56,541 nucleotides of DNA from positions 1 through 56,541 of the forward strand of contig CAZMGB010000021.1 in the NCBI GenBank assembly GCA_964565775.1. The letters are read 5' to 3'. Every line of letters starts with the position of its first letter. Position 1 is the first letter of the stretch. The notes below the pieces were generated by a model, which was given only the letters and a program-made list of their open reading frames with translations, did not search any database and was not told where the DNA came from. Of the stretch, positions 33,693 to 41,839 are shown piece after piece. The DNA comes from CAZMGB01 sp964565775. Lineage in GTDB: Bacteria > Chloroflexota > Dehalococcoidia > DSTF01 > JALHUB01. A program made the position numbers and the translations under genes.

Positions 33693-34007
33693 CTAATCGC
33701 CGTCGAGCTCTCGATAGAAGCAGGAGCGCTCGCCGGTGTGGCAGGTGGGGCCCGTCGGCTGCGCGCGCACCAGGAGTGCGTCGTCGTCGCAATCCCGAAA
33801 AATGCGCCGGACGTTCAGGTAGTTGCCGGAGGTGGCCCCCTTGTGCCACAGCTCCTGGCGGCTGCGGCTATAGAACCAGACCTGGCCCGATTCCAGCGTT
33901 CGCCGCAGCGACTCCTCGCTCATATAGGCCAGGGTCAGCACCTCACCCGTCTCGTCGTCCTGGACGATGGCAGGTATGAGGCCGTCGCGGTTGAATTGCA
34001 GCATCAT
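33693..34007 (-). CDS. hisI: Phosphoribosyl-AMP cyclohydrolase
   Basis: A 104-residue protein with LIPAIVQDDETGEVLTLAYM, WFYSRSRQELWHKGATSGN, DCDDDALLV and GPTCHTGERSCFY. These are the HisI metal and catalytic motifs (third step of histidine synthesis from the HisE product). No HisE domain is fused. It lies 122 bases after hisF; that gap holds a short hairpin. Confidence 0.93.
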   Translation of the reverse strand: MMLQFNRDGLIPAIVQDDETGEVLTLAYMSEESLRRTLESGQVWFYSRSRQELWHKGATSGNYLNVRRIFRDCDDDALLVRAQPTGPTCHTGERSCFYRELDGD

Positions 34008-34023
34008 CGTTCTCCCCCGTAGA

Positions 34024-34041
34024 GGAGGGCTTCAGCCCTCC
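34024..34041. repeat. Short palindrome, CTTCAG-centred
   Basis: GGAGGGC and GCCCTCC pair around TTCA. Nearly the same palindrome (GCAGGGC/GCCCTGC around TTCA) is at 40394-40411. They may be REP-like elements or weak terminators. Confidence 0.4.
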
Positions 34042-34129
34042 ACCACGTCCCTCCGCGTCGAATCGCTCCTGGCGACCTTGCGCCGAAGGCGCATCCGCCT
34101 CTGGCGGAGAAGGTCGCCGCTACGTGGGA

Positions 34130-34900
34130 TCAGAGCCTCACCGGGATGCCCCGCGACGCCAGGTACTCCTTCGTCTCGCGGATCCTGTAGGTGCCGAAAT
34201 GGAAGATGCTGGCGGCCAGCACGGCGTCCGCCTTGCCCTCGACGATGGCGTCGTACATGTGCGCGGGCTCGCCGCAGCCGCCCGAGGCGATGACGGGCAC
34301 CTCGACCGCCTCGGATATGGCGCGCGTGAGGCCGATGTCGTAGCCGGCCTTCGTGCCGTCGGCGTCCATGCCCGTGATGAGCAGCTCGCCGGCCCCCAGC
34401 TCCACCGCCCGCCGCGCCCACTCTACGGCATCGAGGCCTGTGGGACGCCCGCCCGCAAGGTCGCCGCCGTACGTGTGCACCTCCCAGCGATGGGGCCCCG
34501 TCCTCTTGCCGTCGATGGCGACGACGATGCACTGGCTGCCGAAGCGCTGCGCCCCCTCGGTGATGAGACCGGGGTTCTCGACGGCGGCCGTATTGATCCC
34601 GACCTTGTCCGCGCCCGACTCCAGCATGAGGCGCATGTCCTCGGTGCTGCGGATGCCGCCGCCCACGGTAAAGGGGATGAACACCTGGTCCGCGACCCGC
34701 TGCACCATCTCGACGACCGTCTTGCGGCGGCCGGGCGAGGCGGTGATGTCGAGGAAGACGAGCTCGTCGGCGCCCTCCGCGTCGTAGAGGGCGGCGAGCT
34801 CCACGGGGTCGCCGGCGTCGCGGGGGTTGAGAAAGGTGATGCTCTTGACGACCCGCCCGTCCTTGACGTCGAAGCAGGGGATTATACGCTTCGTCAGCAT
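34130..34900 (-). CDS. hisF: Imidazole glycerol phosphate synthase, cyclase subunit
   Basis: A 256-residue TIM barrel with IIPCFDVKDGRVVKSITF (catalytic Asp), DELVFLDITAS, VGGGIRSTEDM, GELLITGMDADGTKAGYD (second catalytic Asp) and VIASGGCGEPAHM. It works with HisH, encoded on the other strand at 38599. Its ATG overlaps the stop of the MazF-type gene by one base, so histidine synthesis is here translationally linked to a toxin gene. Confidence 0.95.
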   Translation of the reverse strand: MLTKRIIPCFDVKDGRVVKSITFLNPRDAGDPVELAALYDAEGADELVFLDITASPGRRKTVVEMVQRVADQVFIPFTVGGGIRSTEDMRLMLESGADKVGINTAAVENPGLITEGAQRFGSQCIVVAIDGKRTGPHRWEVHTYGGDLAGGRPTGLDAVEWARRAVELGAGELLITGMDADGTKAGYDIGLTRAISEAVEVPVIASGGCGEPAHMYDAIVEGKADAVLAASIFHFGTYRIRETKEYLASRGIPVRL

Positions 34901-35244
34901 CAGCGACGCCCCCCTAGACCGAGCGCCATCCTCAGCGCCCCCTCCACCGATTTCACGTCGCGACCGGAAAGACGCCCGGGCGAGAACCGGATCAGACCCT
35001 GTGCCAGAGTGGCGAGCTTGGCGCGCACCCAGGAGGGGTAGACCAGCCCGGCCTGTTGCCAGTCCCGCAAGGCGCAGTCGGCGGGTCCAGTCTGCGGCTG
35101 GCTCGTAACCATAGCTACGATGATGTCGCTGGTGTGGGCGCTGTAGCGGTCGGAGCTGACAACGACGGCCGGGCGAACCCGCGCAGCCGACAGGTCGGTG
35201 AAGGGGAACGGCACCAGAACTACGTCACCCTTCGCGTACGCCAT
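34900..35244 (-). CDS. MazF/PemK-type endoribonuclease toxin
   Basis: A 114-residue protein with KGDVVLVPFPFTDLSAARVRPAVVVSSDRY and IIVAMVTSQP, the PemK/MazF fold, and a C-terminal IRFSPGRLS. The start overlaps the HTH partner by 20 bases, and its stop overlaps hisF. It probably cleaves mRNA or another RNA unless held by the HTH protein. Confidence 0.82.
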   Translation of the reverse strand: MAYAKGDVVLVPFPFTDLSAARVRPAVVVSSDRYSAHTSDIIVAMVTSQPQTGPADCALRDWQQAGLVYPSWVRAKLATLAQGLIRFSPGRLSGRDVKSVEGALRMALGLGGRR

Positions 35245-35521
35245 AGAGCTCCCTCCAGTTATCGTACGCGGCGTCCTTCTCGTTGTCCCAGTCTATGGCG
35301 AAACTGGCCTCCGAGAGCTTCGTCCAGGCCTGCGCTTCGGGATACTCCTGAGGCAGGGCCATCCGGTCCAGGTCCGAGCGTCTCACACGTGTCGTGCGGA
35401 CACCAAGCCTGTACAGGCGCACCCGCCCCTGCCGAGCCCAGCGATAGAGAGTGGCTCTGGTCACTCTGAGGTAGCCACAGGCCTCGGCGACGGTCAGCCA
35501 CTCGCTGCCAGCGGTCGTCAT
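35225..35521 (-). CDS. Excisionase-type HTH protein, probable antitoxin
   Basis: A 98-residue protein. Residues 8-57 form a MerR/excisionase winged helix (LTVAEACGYLRVTRATLYRWARQGRV and a basic wing), and the acidic C-terminal part (FAIDWDNEKDAAYDNWRELYG) resembles a toxin-binding tail. Order and overlap fit a type II antitoxin-toxin pair with autoregulation. Confidence 0.75.
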   Translation of the reverse strand: MTTAGSEWLTVAEACGYLRVTRATLYRWARQGRVRLYRLGVRTTRVRRSDLDRMALPQEYPEAQAWTKLSEASFAIDWDNEKDAAYDNWRELYGVREG

Positions 35522-35540
35522 GATACTACATGATACATGA
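35522..35540 (-). promoter_or_regulatory. Operator-like repeats overlapping the antitoxin start
   Basis: Upstream of the ATG at 35521 the sequence has ATGATAC twice and several CATG tetramers, with an imperfect palindrome TCATG/CATGA. This is a plausible site for antitoxin autoregulation. Confidence 0.4.
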
Positions 35541-35583
35541 TGAGACTAACCGCCGCAAGAGCCGCTCGCCGGCGTCGAGGCGG

Positions 35584-35705
35584 TTAGGCCGTCACTGTAG
35601 CCAGCTCGACGGGCTGCTTCTCCTCGGGAACCGGCCCTGCCGCCTTCATCAGCCCCTCGGCGAAGCCCCAGAGCGCCTCTTTCGCGTTCTCCAGGGCCTC
35701 CGCTA
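35584..35705 (-). pseudogene. hicB 3' fragment next to ligA
   Basis: In the frame that overlaps the ligA stop the sequence encodes AEALENAKEALWGFAEGLMK and PVELATVTA, ending TAA at 35584-35586. This matches the C-terminal half of the HicB at 40436 (EALENAKEAILGFVEGLMK). No start codon or N-terminal half remains. An 8-bp inverted repeat (35547-35554 with 35579-35586) ends at its stop. Confidence 0.75.
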
Positions 35706-38006
35706 CGTCTGGGCGCCCCGCTCCCGCAGGAACGTCTCGAACCCCTCCTCGTCGAGGACGGGCACGCCGTACTGCTCGGCCTTCCGCAGCTTGGAGCCGG
35801 GGCTTTCGCCCACGACCACGTAGTCGGTCTTCTTCGTCACGCTGGAGCCGGCGCTGCCACCGAGGCTCCTGATCAGCCCCTCCACTTCGCTCCGCGACCA
35901 GCGGCTGAGCGTGCCGGTGACGACGAGGGACAGGCCGGTGAGGGGCCCTTCGCGGGGGGCGGCCGCTCCCGCCGGCGCCTCCGTTCGCACGCCGGCCCGT
36001 CGCAGCTTCTCGATCACACGGCAGTTGTTTTCGTCGCGGAAGAAGTCGTGGACGCTCTCGGCGATCTTGGGGCCGACGGCGGGCACAGCGACAAGCTCCT
36101 CCTCGCTGGCCCGCGCCAGGGCGTCCAGGCTGCCGAAGTGCTGCGCCAGGACCTCCGCCATCTCGCTGCCGACGTGGCGGATGCCGAGGGCGAAGATGAG
36201 GCGATCCAACGAGCGCTCCTTGCTGGCGGCGATGGAGTCGACGATGTTCGCGATGCTTTTGTCCGCCAGCATCTCCAACGTGACCGCGTGCTCCCAGGCC
36301 AGGTTGTGGCTCGCTCCGACTGCCTTCAGTGCCACAGGCAGGGCCTCATCCACCCTCTCCCTCAGGGCCAGGAGCCTCTCCGGGGTGAGGCTATAGTTCG
36401 CAGTAACGTCGGCAACCTTCACTGGGTCGGAGAGCATGTCGCCGGTTAATCTTTTTAATACCGCCAGTTGAGCCTTGGTGAGCTTCTCGGTCGCCGCCAC
36501 CGCCTCCCGGACCGATGAGATGACCCCTTGCACCTGTTGCTTGGTTCGCTGCAGTTGCTGGTCGGTCAGGTAGTACAGGTCGGCGGGGTCATGCACCAGG
36601 CCTGCCTTCAGGAGGGCAGCGCCCAGCGCTTCGCCGACGCCGTCGATGTCCATGGCGCCGCGGGAGACGAAGTGGGTGAGCAGGCGGAAGGCCTGCGCGG
36701 GGCAGGCGCGGTTCGGGCAGTAGCTCATCGCCTCGCCGGGAGGGCGGACGACGGGCGTCCGGCAGACGGGGCATCTCTCCGGCATGGCGTAGGGGCACTC
36801 GCGGCCCGTGCGCTTGCTGACGACGGGCCCGACGACCTGCGGGATGACCTCGCCGGCGCGCTGGACGATGACCGTATCGCCGATGCGGATGTCCTTGCGC
36901 CGGATGTCGTCCTCGTTGTGGAGCGTCGCCAGCTTCAGGGTGACGCCGCCCACGACCACCGGCGTGAGGACGGCGTAGGGGTTGAGGCTGCCCGTGCGGC
37001 CGACGTTGACGCGGATGTCCTCGAGCTTGGTGGTGGCCTGGGTGGGCGGGAACTTGTAGGCGACCGCCCATCGCGGCTCGCGCCCCACGTACCCGAGGCG
37101 GTCCTGGAGCGAAAGGTCATCGATCTTGACGACCATGCCGTCCATCTCGTAGTCGAGGGCCTCCCTCTTCTCCACCCACTCGTGGTAGCGGCGGGTCACG
37201 CCTTCGATCGCCTCGCAGCGGACATTGTCGGGGTTGACCCGCAGGCCCAGCGAGGCCAGCCACTGCATCGTCTCCCAGTGGGTGGCCGGAATCGGGGCCT
37301 CGGCCCAGCCCAGGGCGTAGATCCAGATATCGAGCGGTCGCCGGGCGCTGATGCGGGGGTCCTTCTGACGGACGGAGCCGGCGGCGGCGTTGCGGGGGTT
37401 GGCGAAGAGGCGCTCTCCCCGGTCGGCGAGCTCCTCGTTGAGCCGCTCGAAGGCCCTCTTCGGCATGTACACCTCGCCGCGCACCTCAAACCGGGAAGGC
37501 GCGTCCTTGCCGGCGAGCGAGAGGGGGATGCTGCGGATCGTTCTCAGGTTCTCCGTAATGTTCTCGCCGCGCACGCCGTCGCCGCGCGTCGCCCCCTGGA
37601 CGAAGCGCCCACCGTCGTAGACGAGGGCGACTGCGAGGCCGTCGATCTTGGGCTCGCAGACCATGGCGAAGGCGTCGCTGTCGGCGAGGTTGGAGGCGCG
37701 GCGGTGCCAGGCCCCCAGCTCCTCGTCGTCGAAGGCGTTGGCCAGGCTCAGCAGCGGCACGCGGTGTTCGACGATGCCGAACGCCTCGACGGGCTGGCCG
37801 CTGACCCGCTGCGTCGGCGAATCGGGCGTAATGAGCTGGGGGTGCTGCTCCTCCAGGCGCCGCAGCTCGCGCATGAGCTGGTCGTACTCGGCGTCGCTGA
37901 TCTCGGGCTCGTTGAGGACGTAGTAGCGGTAGTCGTGGTAGTTGATCTGAGAGCGCAGCTCCTCGACGCGCAGCTTGGCGGTCTGGAGGTTGGTGTCGGA
38001 GGTCAT
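35703..38006 (-). CDS. ligA: NAD-dependent DNA ligase with an insertion in the HhH region
   Basis: ATG 38006 is the family start (MTSDTNLQTAKLRVEELRSQ). The 767-residue protein has the catalytic Lys in CEPKIDGLA, GVRGENITENLRTI, the zinc finger CPVC/YCPNRACP, HhH motifs and a C-terminal BRCT domain. E. coli LigA has 671 residues. The extra ~90 residues lie between DLYYLTDQQLQ and ADKSIANIVDSIAASKE (about residues 485-575), a helical block of no clear homology. It seals nicks in replication and repair. Confidence 0.92.
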   Translation of the reverse strand: MTSDTNLQTAKLRVEELRSQINYHDYRYYVLNEPEISDAEYDQLMRELRRLEEQHPQLITPDSPTQRVSGQPVEAFGIVEHRVPLLSLANAFDDEELGAWHRRASNLADSDAFAMVCEPKIDGLAVALVYDGGRFVQGATRGDGVRGENITENLRTIRSIPLSLAGKDAPSRFEVRGEVYMPKRAFERLNEELADRGERLFANPRNAAAGSVRQKDPRISARRPLDIWIYALGWAEAPIPATHWETMQWLASLGLRVNPDNVRCEAIEGVTRRYHEWVEKREALDYEMDGMVVKIDDLSLQDRLGYVGREPRWAVAYKFPPTQATTKLEDIRVNVGRTGSLNPYAVLTPVVVGGVTLKLATLHNEDDIRRKDIRIGDTVIVQRAGEVIPQVVGPVVSKRTGRECPYAMPERCPVCRTPVVRPPGEAMSYCPNRACPAQAFRLLTHFVSRGAMDIDGVGEALGAALLKAGLVHDPADLYYLTDQQLQRTKQQVQGVISSVREAVAATEKLTKAQLAVLKRLTGDMLSDPVKVADVTANYSLTPERLLALRERVDEALPVALKAVGASHNLAWEHAVTLEMLADKSIANIVDSIAASKERSLDRLIFALGIRHVGSEMAEVLAQHFGSLDALARASEEELVAVPAVGPKIAESVHDFFRDENNCRVIEKLRRAGVRTEAPAGAAAPREGPLTGLSLVVTGTLSRWSRSEVEGLIRSLGGSAGSSVTKKTDYVVVGESPGSKLRKAEQYGVPVLDEEGFETFLRERGAQT

Positions 38007-38096
38007 GGCGGGTCTAGTATAGCAAGCCGGCACCAGCGCGACGAAACATCCTCGTAATATCCTGCTGCTATCGTTGTCACAGGAAGGAGGGCTGCC

Positions 38097-38594
38097 GTGA
38101 GCGACTACACCCTTCGCGAGGCCACCGAAGCCGACCAGCGGGCGATCCTGGAGATCTACAACGACGCCGTCCTCCGCACCACAGCCACCTTCGACCTGGA
38201 GCCGCGGACGTGGGAGGAGCAACGGCGGTGGTGGGGGGAGCATCGCCCGCCTTACGCCGTCCTGGTGGCAACGATGGGGGGCACGGTCGTCGGCTGGGGG
38301 AGCCTGTCGCCCTTCCGCCCGAAGCCGGGCTATCGATTCACGGCGCAGGACTCCCTCTACGTCCGCGGGGACTTCCGGGGGCAGGGCATCGGCGCTGCTT
38401 TGCTCGACCGTCTGATCGAGGCGGGCCAGCGTGGCGGGCTTCACTCGATTGTGGCGCTGATCGACGGCGGCAACGCGGTCAGCGTCCACCTCCACGAGCG
38501 GTTCGGCTTCCGGCACGTGGGCACGTTTCCGGAGGTGGGGTTCAAGTTCGGCCGCTGGCTCGATGTGGTGCACATGCAGAAGATGCTAGAATGA
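38097..38594 (+). CDS. GNAT acetyltransferase, phosphinothricin/methionine-sulfoximine type
   Basis: A 165-residue protein from GTG 38097 with GGAGGG upstream. It has LREATEADQRAILEIYNDAV, GWGSLSPFRPKPGYRFTAQ, the acetyl-CoA loop RGQGIGAALLDRLI, and HERFGFRHVGTFPEVGFKFGRWLDV. This pattern matches the Pat/MnaT subgroup that acetylates methionine sulfone or phosphinothricin-like amines. It is encoded four bases before hisH. Confidence 0.88.
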   Translation: MSDYTLREATEADQRAILEIYNDAVLRTTATFDLEPRTWEEQRRWWGEHRPPYAVLVATMGGTVVGWGSLSPFRPKPGYRFTAQDSLYVRGDFRGQGIGAALLDRLIEAGQRGGLHSIVALIDGGNAVSVHLHERFGFRHVGTFPEVGFKFGRWLDVVHMQKMLE

Positions 38595-38598
38595 GGCC

Positions 38599-39231
38599 AT
38601 GGCGCGTCGAATTGTGATTGTTGACTATGGAGCGGGGAACCTGCGTAGCGTTGCCCGCGCTGTCGCGCGCGCCGGCTACGAGGCCACCGTGTCGGGCCGC
38701 GCCGACGACGTCGATTCGGCCGAGGCTCTCATCGTGCCCGGCGTCGGCGCCGCCGCCGACACGATGCGCAACCTGCGCGAGCGCGGCCTCGTCGAGCCGG
38801 TGCGGCGTTACATCGAGCGGGGCGGGCCCTTCCTCGGCGTCTGCATGGGGCTCCAGGCCCTCCTTTCGGTGAGCGAGGAGGGCGGCGAGCACGAGTGCCT
38901 GGGCATCGTGCCCGGCAGGGTGCTGCGACTGCCGCCCGGCCTGAAGGTGCCCCACATGGGCTGGAACCGGGTGCGCCAGAAGGCGGACCATCCCGTCTTT
39001 CGCGGCATTCCCGACGGCTCCTATTTCTACTTCGTGCACAGCTACTACCCCCAGCCCGATGACCCCTCCGTGGTCATAGGCGAGACTGAGTACGGGGTGA
39101 CGTTCCCTTGCGTCGTCGCCCTCGACAGCCTGGTGGCGACCCAGTTCCACCCGGAGAAGAGCGGCGAGGCCGGGCTGCGCATCTACGCCAACTTCCTCTC
39201 GACGGCGCTCGGCGGCGGGCGGGAGGCATAG
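38599..39231 (+). CDS. hisH: Imidazole glycerol phosphate synthase, glutaminase subunit
   Basis: A 210-residue class I glutamine amidotransferase: IVDYGAGNLRSVARA, GVCMGLQALL (nucleophile Cys), GWNRV and FHPEKSGEAG (His, Glu). In HisH the oxyanion strand usually reads PGVGAFGDAM; here PGVGAAADTM. It feeds ammonia to HisF (encoded on the other strand at 34130). Confidence 0.93.
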   Translation: MARRIVIVDYGAGNLRSVARAVARAGYEATVSGRADDVDSAEALIVPGVGAAADTMRNLRERGLVEPVRRYIERGGPFLGVCMGLQALLSVSEEGGEHECLGIVPGRVLRLPPGLKVPHMGWNRVRQKADHPVFRGIPDGSYFYFVHSYYPQPDDPSVVIGETEYGVTFPCVVALDSLVATQFHPEKSGEAGLRIYANFLSTALGGGREA

Positions 39232-39297
39232 GGGTGCTGCGCCGAGGAGGAACCTTTCGAGGGCATAGAGCTCGAGACCTTGCTCGGCGCCTCTCGC

Positions 39298-39600
39298 ATG
39301 GAGTGGGATCAGTGGAGGTTCGAAGACGTGCATGATGAGACGTACCGTTTGGTCCGCCGCCGCGTGCGGTCGAGGCTGCGCTTCCTTCGCCACGCTTTCT
39401 TCTTCGTCCTGCTCAACCTTGCCTTCTTCCTTATCGATCTGGCCACGGGCGGCGGATTCTGGGTGCAGTGGGTGGCGCTGATCTGGGGCATCTTCCTAGT
39501 TGTACAGTTCTTCTCAGCCTTCGTCGCTCCCAGGCTCTGGGGTCCGGACGTGGAGCGGCGGCTGATCGAGGCGGAGCTGCGCCGGCGCGAGGAGCGCTGA
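39298..39600 (+). CDS. 2TM-domain membrane protein
   Basis: A 100-residue protein with two membrane segments (HAFFFVLLNLAFFLIDLAT and WVQWVALIWGIFLVVQFF) and charged ends, fitting the 2TM domain family. Start is uncertain: ATG 39298 lacks a strong ribosome site, and TTG 39280 is possible. It lies between hisH and hisA. No role is known. Confidence 0.65.
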   Translation: MEWDQWRFEDVHDETYRLVRRRVRSRLRFLRHAFFFVLLNLAFFLIDLATGGGFWVQWVALIWGIFLVVQFFSAFVAPRLWGPDVERRLIEAELRRREER

Positions 39601-39669
39601 CCCTTCCCATCGAGATCCGCCTCCCCTGACGGCTCACCCGTGCTCCTTCCGAAGAAAGGCGTCTCTCCC

Positions 39670-40383
39670 ATGGAGGTCATCCCGGCCATCGATATCCGCG
39701 GCGGCCGTTGCGTGCGCCTCTACCAGGGCGACTACGCGCGCGAGACCGTCTTTTCGGACGACCCGCTGCTCGTCGCCGAGCGCTGGCAGAAGGAGGGGGC
39801 ACAGCGCCTGCACGTGGTCGACCTCGACGGCGCCAGAGAGGGCGAGCCGGTCAACGATGCCGTCATCGGGCGCATCCTGAAGGCGGCGAACGTGCCGGTG
39901 CAGGTCGCGGGCGGCATCCGTCAGATCGACGTCATCGACCGCTATATGGAGCTGGGCGCGGACCGGGTAGTGGTGGGCACGGCGGCGGTCAAGGACGAGG
40001 TGCTTGTGGCGAACGCCTGCGCTCTCTATCGAGAGGCGCTCGTGGTGTCGGTGGACGCCCGGGGCGGCCGCGTCGCCACGGAGGGCTGGCGCGAGGGATC
40101 TTCCGAGACGGCAGAGGGCCTGGCGCGTCGCATGGCCGCGATCGGGGTGCAGCGCTTCGTCTTCACCGACATCGGCCGCGACGGGACGATGCGCGGCCCC
40201 AACTTCAGCGCCATCGCCAGGCTGGTGAAGGCCGTCGGGGTGCCCGTCATCGCCGCGGGCGGCATCGCCAGCATCGACCACGTGCGCCGTCTGGCGAAGA
40301 CGGGCGTCGAGGCCGTCATCCTCGGCCGCGCCCTGTATGATGGGAGCGTGAGCCTGCCGGAGGCGCTGGGCGTAGCGCAGTAA
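39670..40383 (+). CDS. hisA: ProFAR isomerase
   Basis: A 237-residue TIM barrel: MEVIPAIDIRGGRCVRLYQGD (catalytic Asp), LHVVDLDGAREG, QVAGGIR, FVFTDIGRDGTMRGPN (second catalytic Asp) and IAAGGIASIDHVRRL. Isomerises ProFAR to PRFAR, the HisF substrate. Its last 52 coding bases recur in decayed form at 40702-40753. Confidence 0.94.
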   Translation: MEVIPAIDIRGGRCVRLYQGDYARETVFSDDPLLVAERWQKEGAQRLHVVDLDGAREGEPVNDAVIGRILKAANVPVQVAGGIRQIDVIDRYMELGADRVVVGTAAVKDEVLVANACALYREALVVSVDARGGRVATEGWREGSSETAEGLARRMAAIGVQRFVFTDIGRDGTMRGPNFSAIARLVKAVGVPVIAAGGIASIDHVRRLAKTGVEAVILGRALYDGSVSLPEALGVAQ

Positions 40384-40393
40384 CGATGTAGCT

Positions 40394-40411
40394 GCAGGGC
40401 TTCAGCCCTGC
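40394..40411. repeat. Short palindrome, CTTCAG-centred (second copy)
   Basis: GCAGGGC and GCCCTGC around TTCA, eleven bases after the hisA stop. Sister of the element at 34024-34041. May terminate hisA. Confidence 0.4.
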
Positions 40412-40435
40412 GATCCCTGCTATTATTTCGCTGTG

Positions 40436-40654
40436 ATGCGCTACACAGTGGTGCTCGAGCCTGACGATGAGGGACGTGGCTATACGGTCCGGGTCCCGGC
40501 GCTTGCGGGTTGCATCACGGAGGGAGCGATGAGAGAAGAGGCGCTGGAGAACGCCAAAGAGGCGATCCTGGGCTTTGTCGAGGGGCTCATGAAGGCGGGA
40601 GAGCCGGTGCTGGACGAGAGAGAGCCTGTCGAGCTGGTAAGGGTAACGGTCTAG
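40436..40654 (+). CDS. Solitary HicB-family protein
   Basis: A 72-residue protein from ATG 40436 (GTG 40433 possible). MRYTVVLEPDDEGRGYTVRV, PALAGCITEG and EALENAKEAILGFVEGLMK match HicB. There is no HicA gene on either side, so it is an orphan antitoxin or regulator. A C-terminal fragment of a close relative lies next to ligA at 35584. Confidence 0.8.
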   Translation: MRYTVVLEPDDEGRGYTVRVPALAGCITEGAMREEALENAKEAILGFVEGLMKAGEPVLDEREPVELVRVTV

Positions 40655-40701
40655 CTGGCAGCCGCAGGCTGCGGAAGACAGTCCCGCGTTCCATCATCCG
40701 G

Positions 40702-40753
40702 CGCGCACCGTAGGACGGCAGCCTTGGCCTGTCGTATGCGCTGGGCGTAGCGC
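40702..40753 (+). repeat. Decayed second copy of the hisA 3' end
   Basis: 40702-40753 aligns without gaps to 40327-40378 (41 of 52 positions equal), and still encodes DGSLGLSYALGVA against DGSVSLPEALGVA of HisA, but with an internal stop. The two copies bracket the hicB gene. The rest of 40655-40857 holds nothing else I can assign. Confidence 0.7.
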
Positions 40754-40857
40754 CACCGGAGGTCTAGCCCATGGGCTCACCGGACTGAGCCAACATCCCG
40801 TCCCTTGCTGCTGGAGGCGGCGAGACCAGCAGGCATCACGAAAGGAACGGTAACACC

Positions 40858-41664
40858 ATGGACTACCGTGACATTCTGTTCGACGTCCAAGAGGGGGTCG
40901 CTACCATCACGCTGAACAAGCCCGACAAGCTGAACGCCATGAGCTGGGCTTCCTGGCATGAGTTCCAGGACGCCCTCGGCCGCGTGAACGATGACGACAA
41001 TGCCAAGGTGCTGATGGTGACGGGCGCCGGCCGCGGCTTCTGCTCCGGCACCGACGTGACCGCCGCCGCGGCCACCGCCTCGCCCCAGTCGGCGGGCCGT
41101 CCCGAGGAGAAGAGCCGAGGGCAGAAGCTCCGCTCCCCCTATCTGGTCACCTATGATGTCCTGGCCTGCCAGAAGCCCACCATCGCCGCCATCAACGGTA
41201 CGGCGGCAGGGGCAGGATTCGCCGTCCTCCTCGGTTTCGACATTCGCATCGCCTCAGAGAAAGCCCGCTTCAGCACGGTCTTCGTCCGCCGCGGCCTGAG
41301 CCCCGACTTCGGCTGCACCTACCTGCTACCGCGCGTGGTGGGCATGAGCAAGGCCCTGGAGCTCATGTACAGCGCCGACCTCATCGACGCCGACGAGGCG
41401 CTCCGCATTGGCCTCGTGAGCCGGGTGTTGCCCGAGGAGGAGCTGCTGCCGACAGCCCTCGATCTTGCCGCCCGCATCGCCCGCGGGCCCTCCCTCGCCC
41501 TCGAGGTGACGAAGCGCCTCACGTATCGAGCCATATGCCCCGACCTCGAAGAGCATACGCTGTTCGAGGAGTACCTGAGCCGAATCTGCCAGACCAGCGA
41601 GGACGTCATCGAAGGCATGCGCAGCTTCCTGGAGAAGCGGCAGCCGCAGTTCAAGGGCCGCTAG
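40858..41664 (+). CDS. Enoyl-CoA hydratase/isomerase family protein
   Basis: A 268-residue crotonase-fold protein: GVATITLNKPDKLNAMSW, GRGFCSGTDV, the oxyanion loop AINGTAAGAGFAVLLGFDIRIA, and RRGLSPDFGCTYLLPRVVG. Asp in SPDFG instead of the hydratase Glu resembles PaaG-type isomerases. The gene stands alone with GAAAGGA upstream. Confidence 0.85.
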   Translation: MDYRDILFDVQEGVATITLNKPDKLNAMSWASWHEFQDALGRVNDDDNAKVLMVTGAGRGFCSGTDVTAAAATASPQSAGRPEEKSRGQKLRSPYLVTYDVLACQKPTIAAINGTAAGAGFAVLLGFDIRIASEKARFSTVFVRRGLSPDFGCTYLLPRVVGMSKALELMYSADLIDADEALRIGLVSRVLPEEELLPTALDLAARIARGPSLALEVTKRLTYRAICPDLEEHTLFEEYLSRICQTSEDVIEGMRSFLEKRQPQFKGR

Positions 41665-41731
41665 GCTCTCACCGTTTCGATTAGGGTCACTGACCTAACT
41701 GAAACGTCTACGTCTTCCTCGCGTTTCCCTC

Positions 41732-41760
41732 TTTTCACATAACGTCGCATGCGTTATAAT
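41732..41760 (+). promoter_or_regulatory. Promoter of the mre operon
   Basis: Perfect TATAAT at 41755-41760 with TTTTCA at 41732-41737, spacer 17. It stands 80 bases before the mreB start. Confidence 0.6.
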
Positions 41761-41839
41761 CCCGTGCGGTGCCTGCCGGAGACCGAGTCGCCGGCGGATG
41801 CGGCGGCACGCTTCTCAACGTGCGGGCAGGGAGGTTCCC

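Noticed and set aside
36528..38057. A 509-residue plus-strand open frame opposite ligA
   Set aside because: Shadow of ligA with no motifs or ribosome site.
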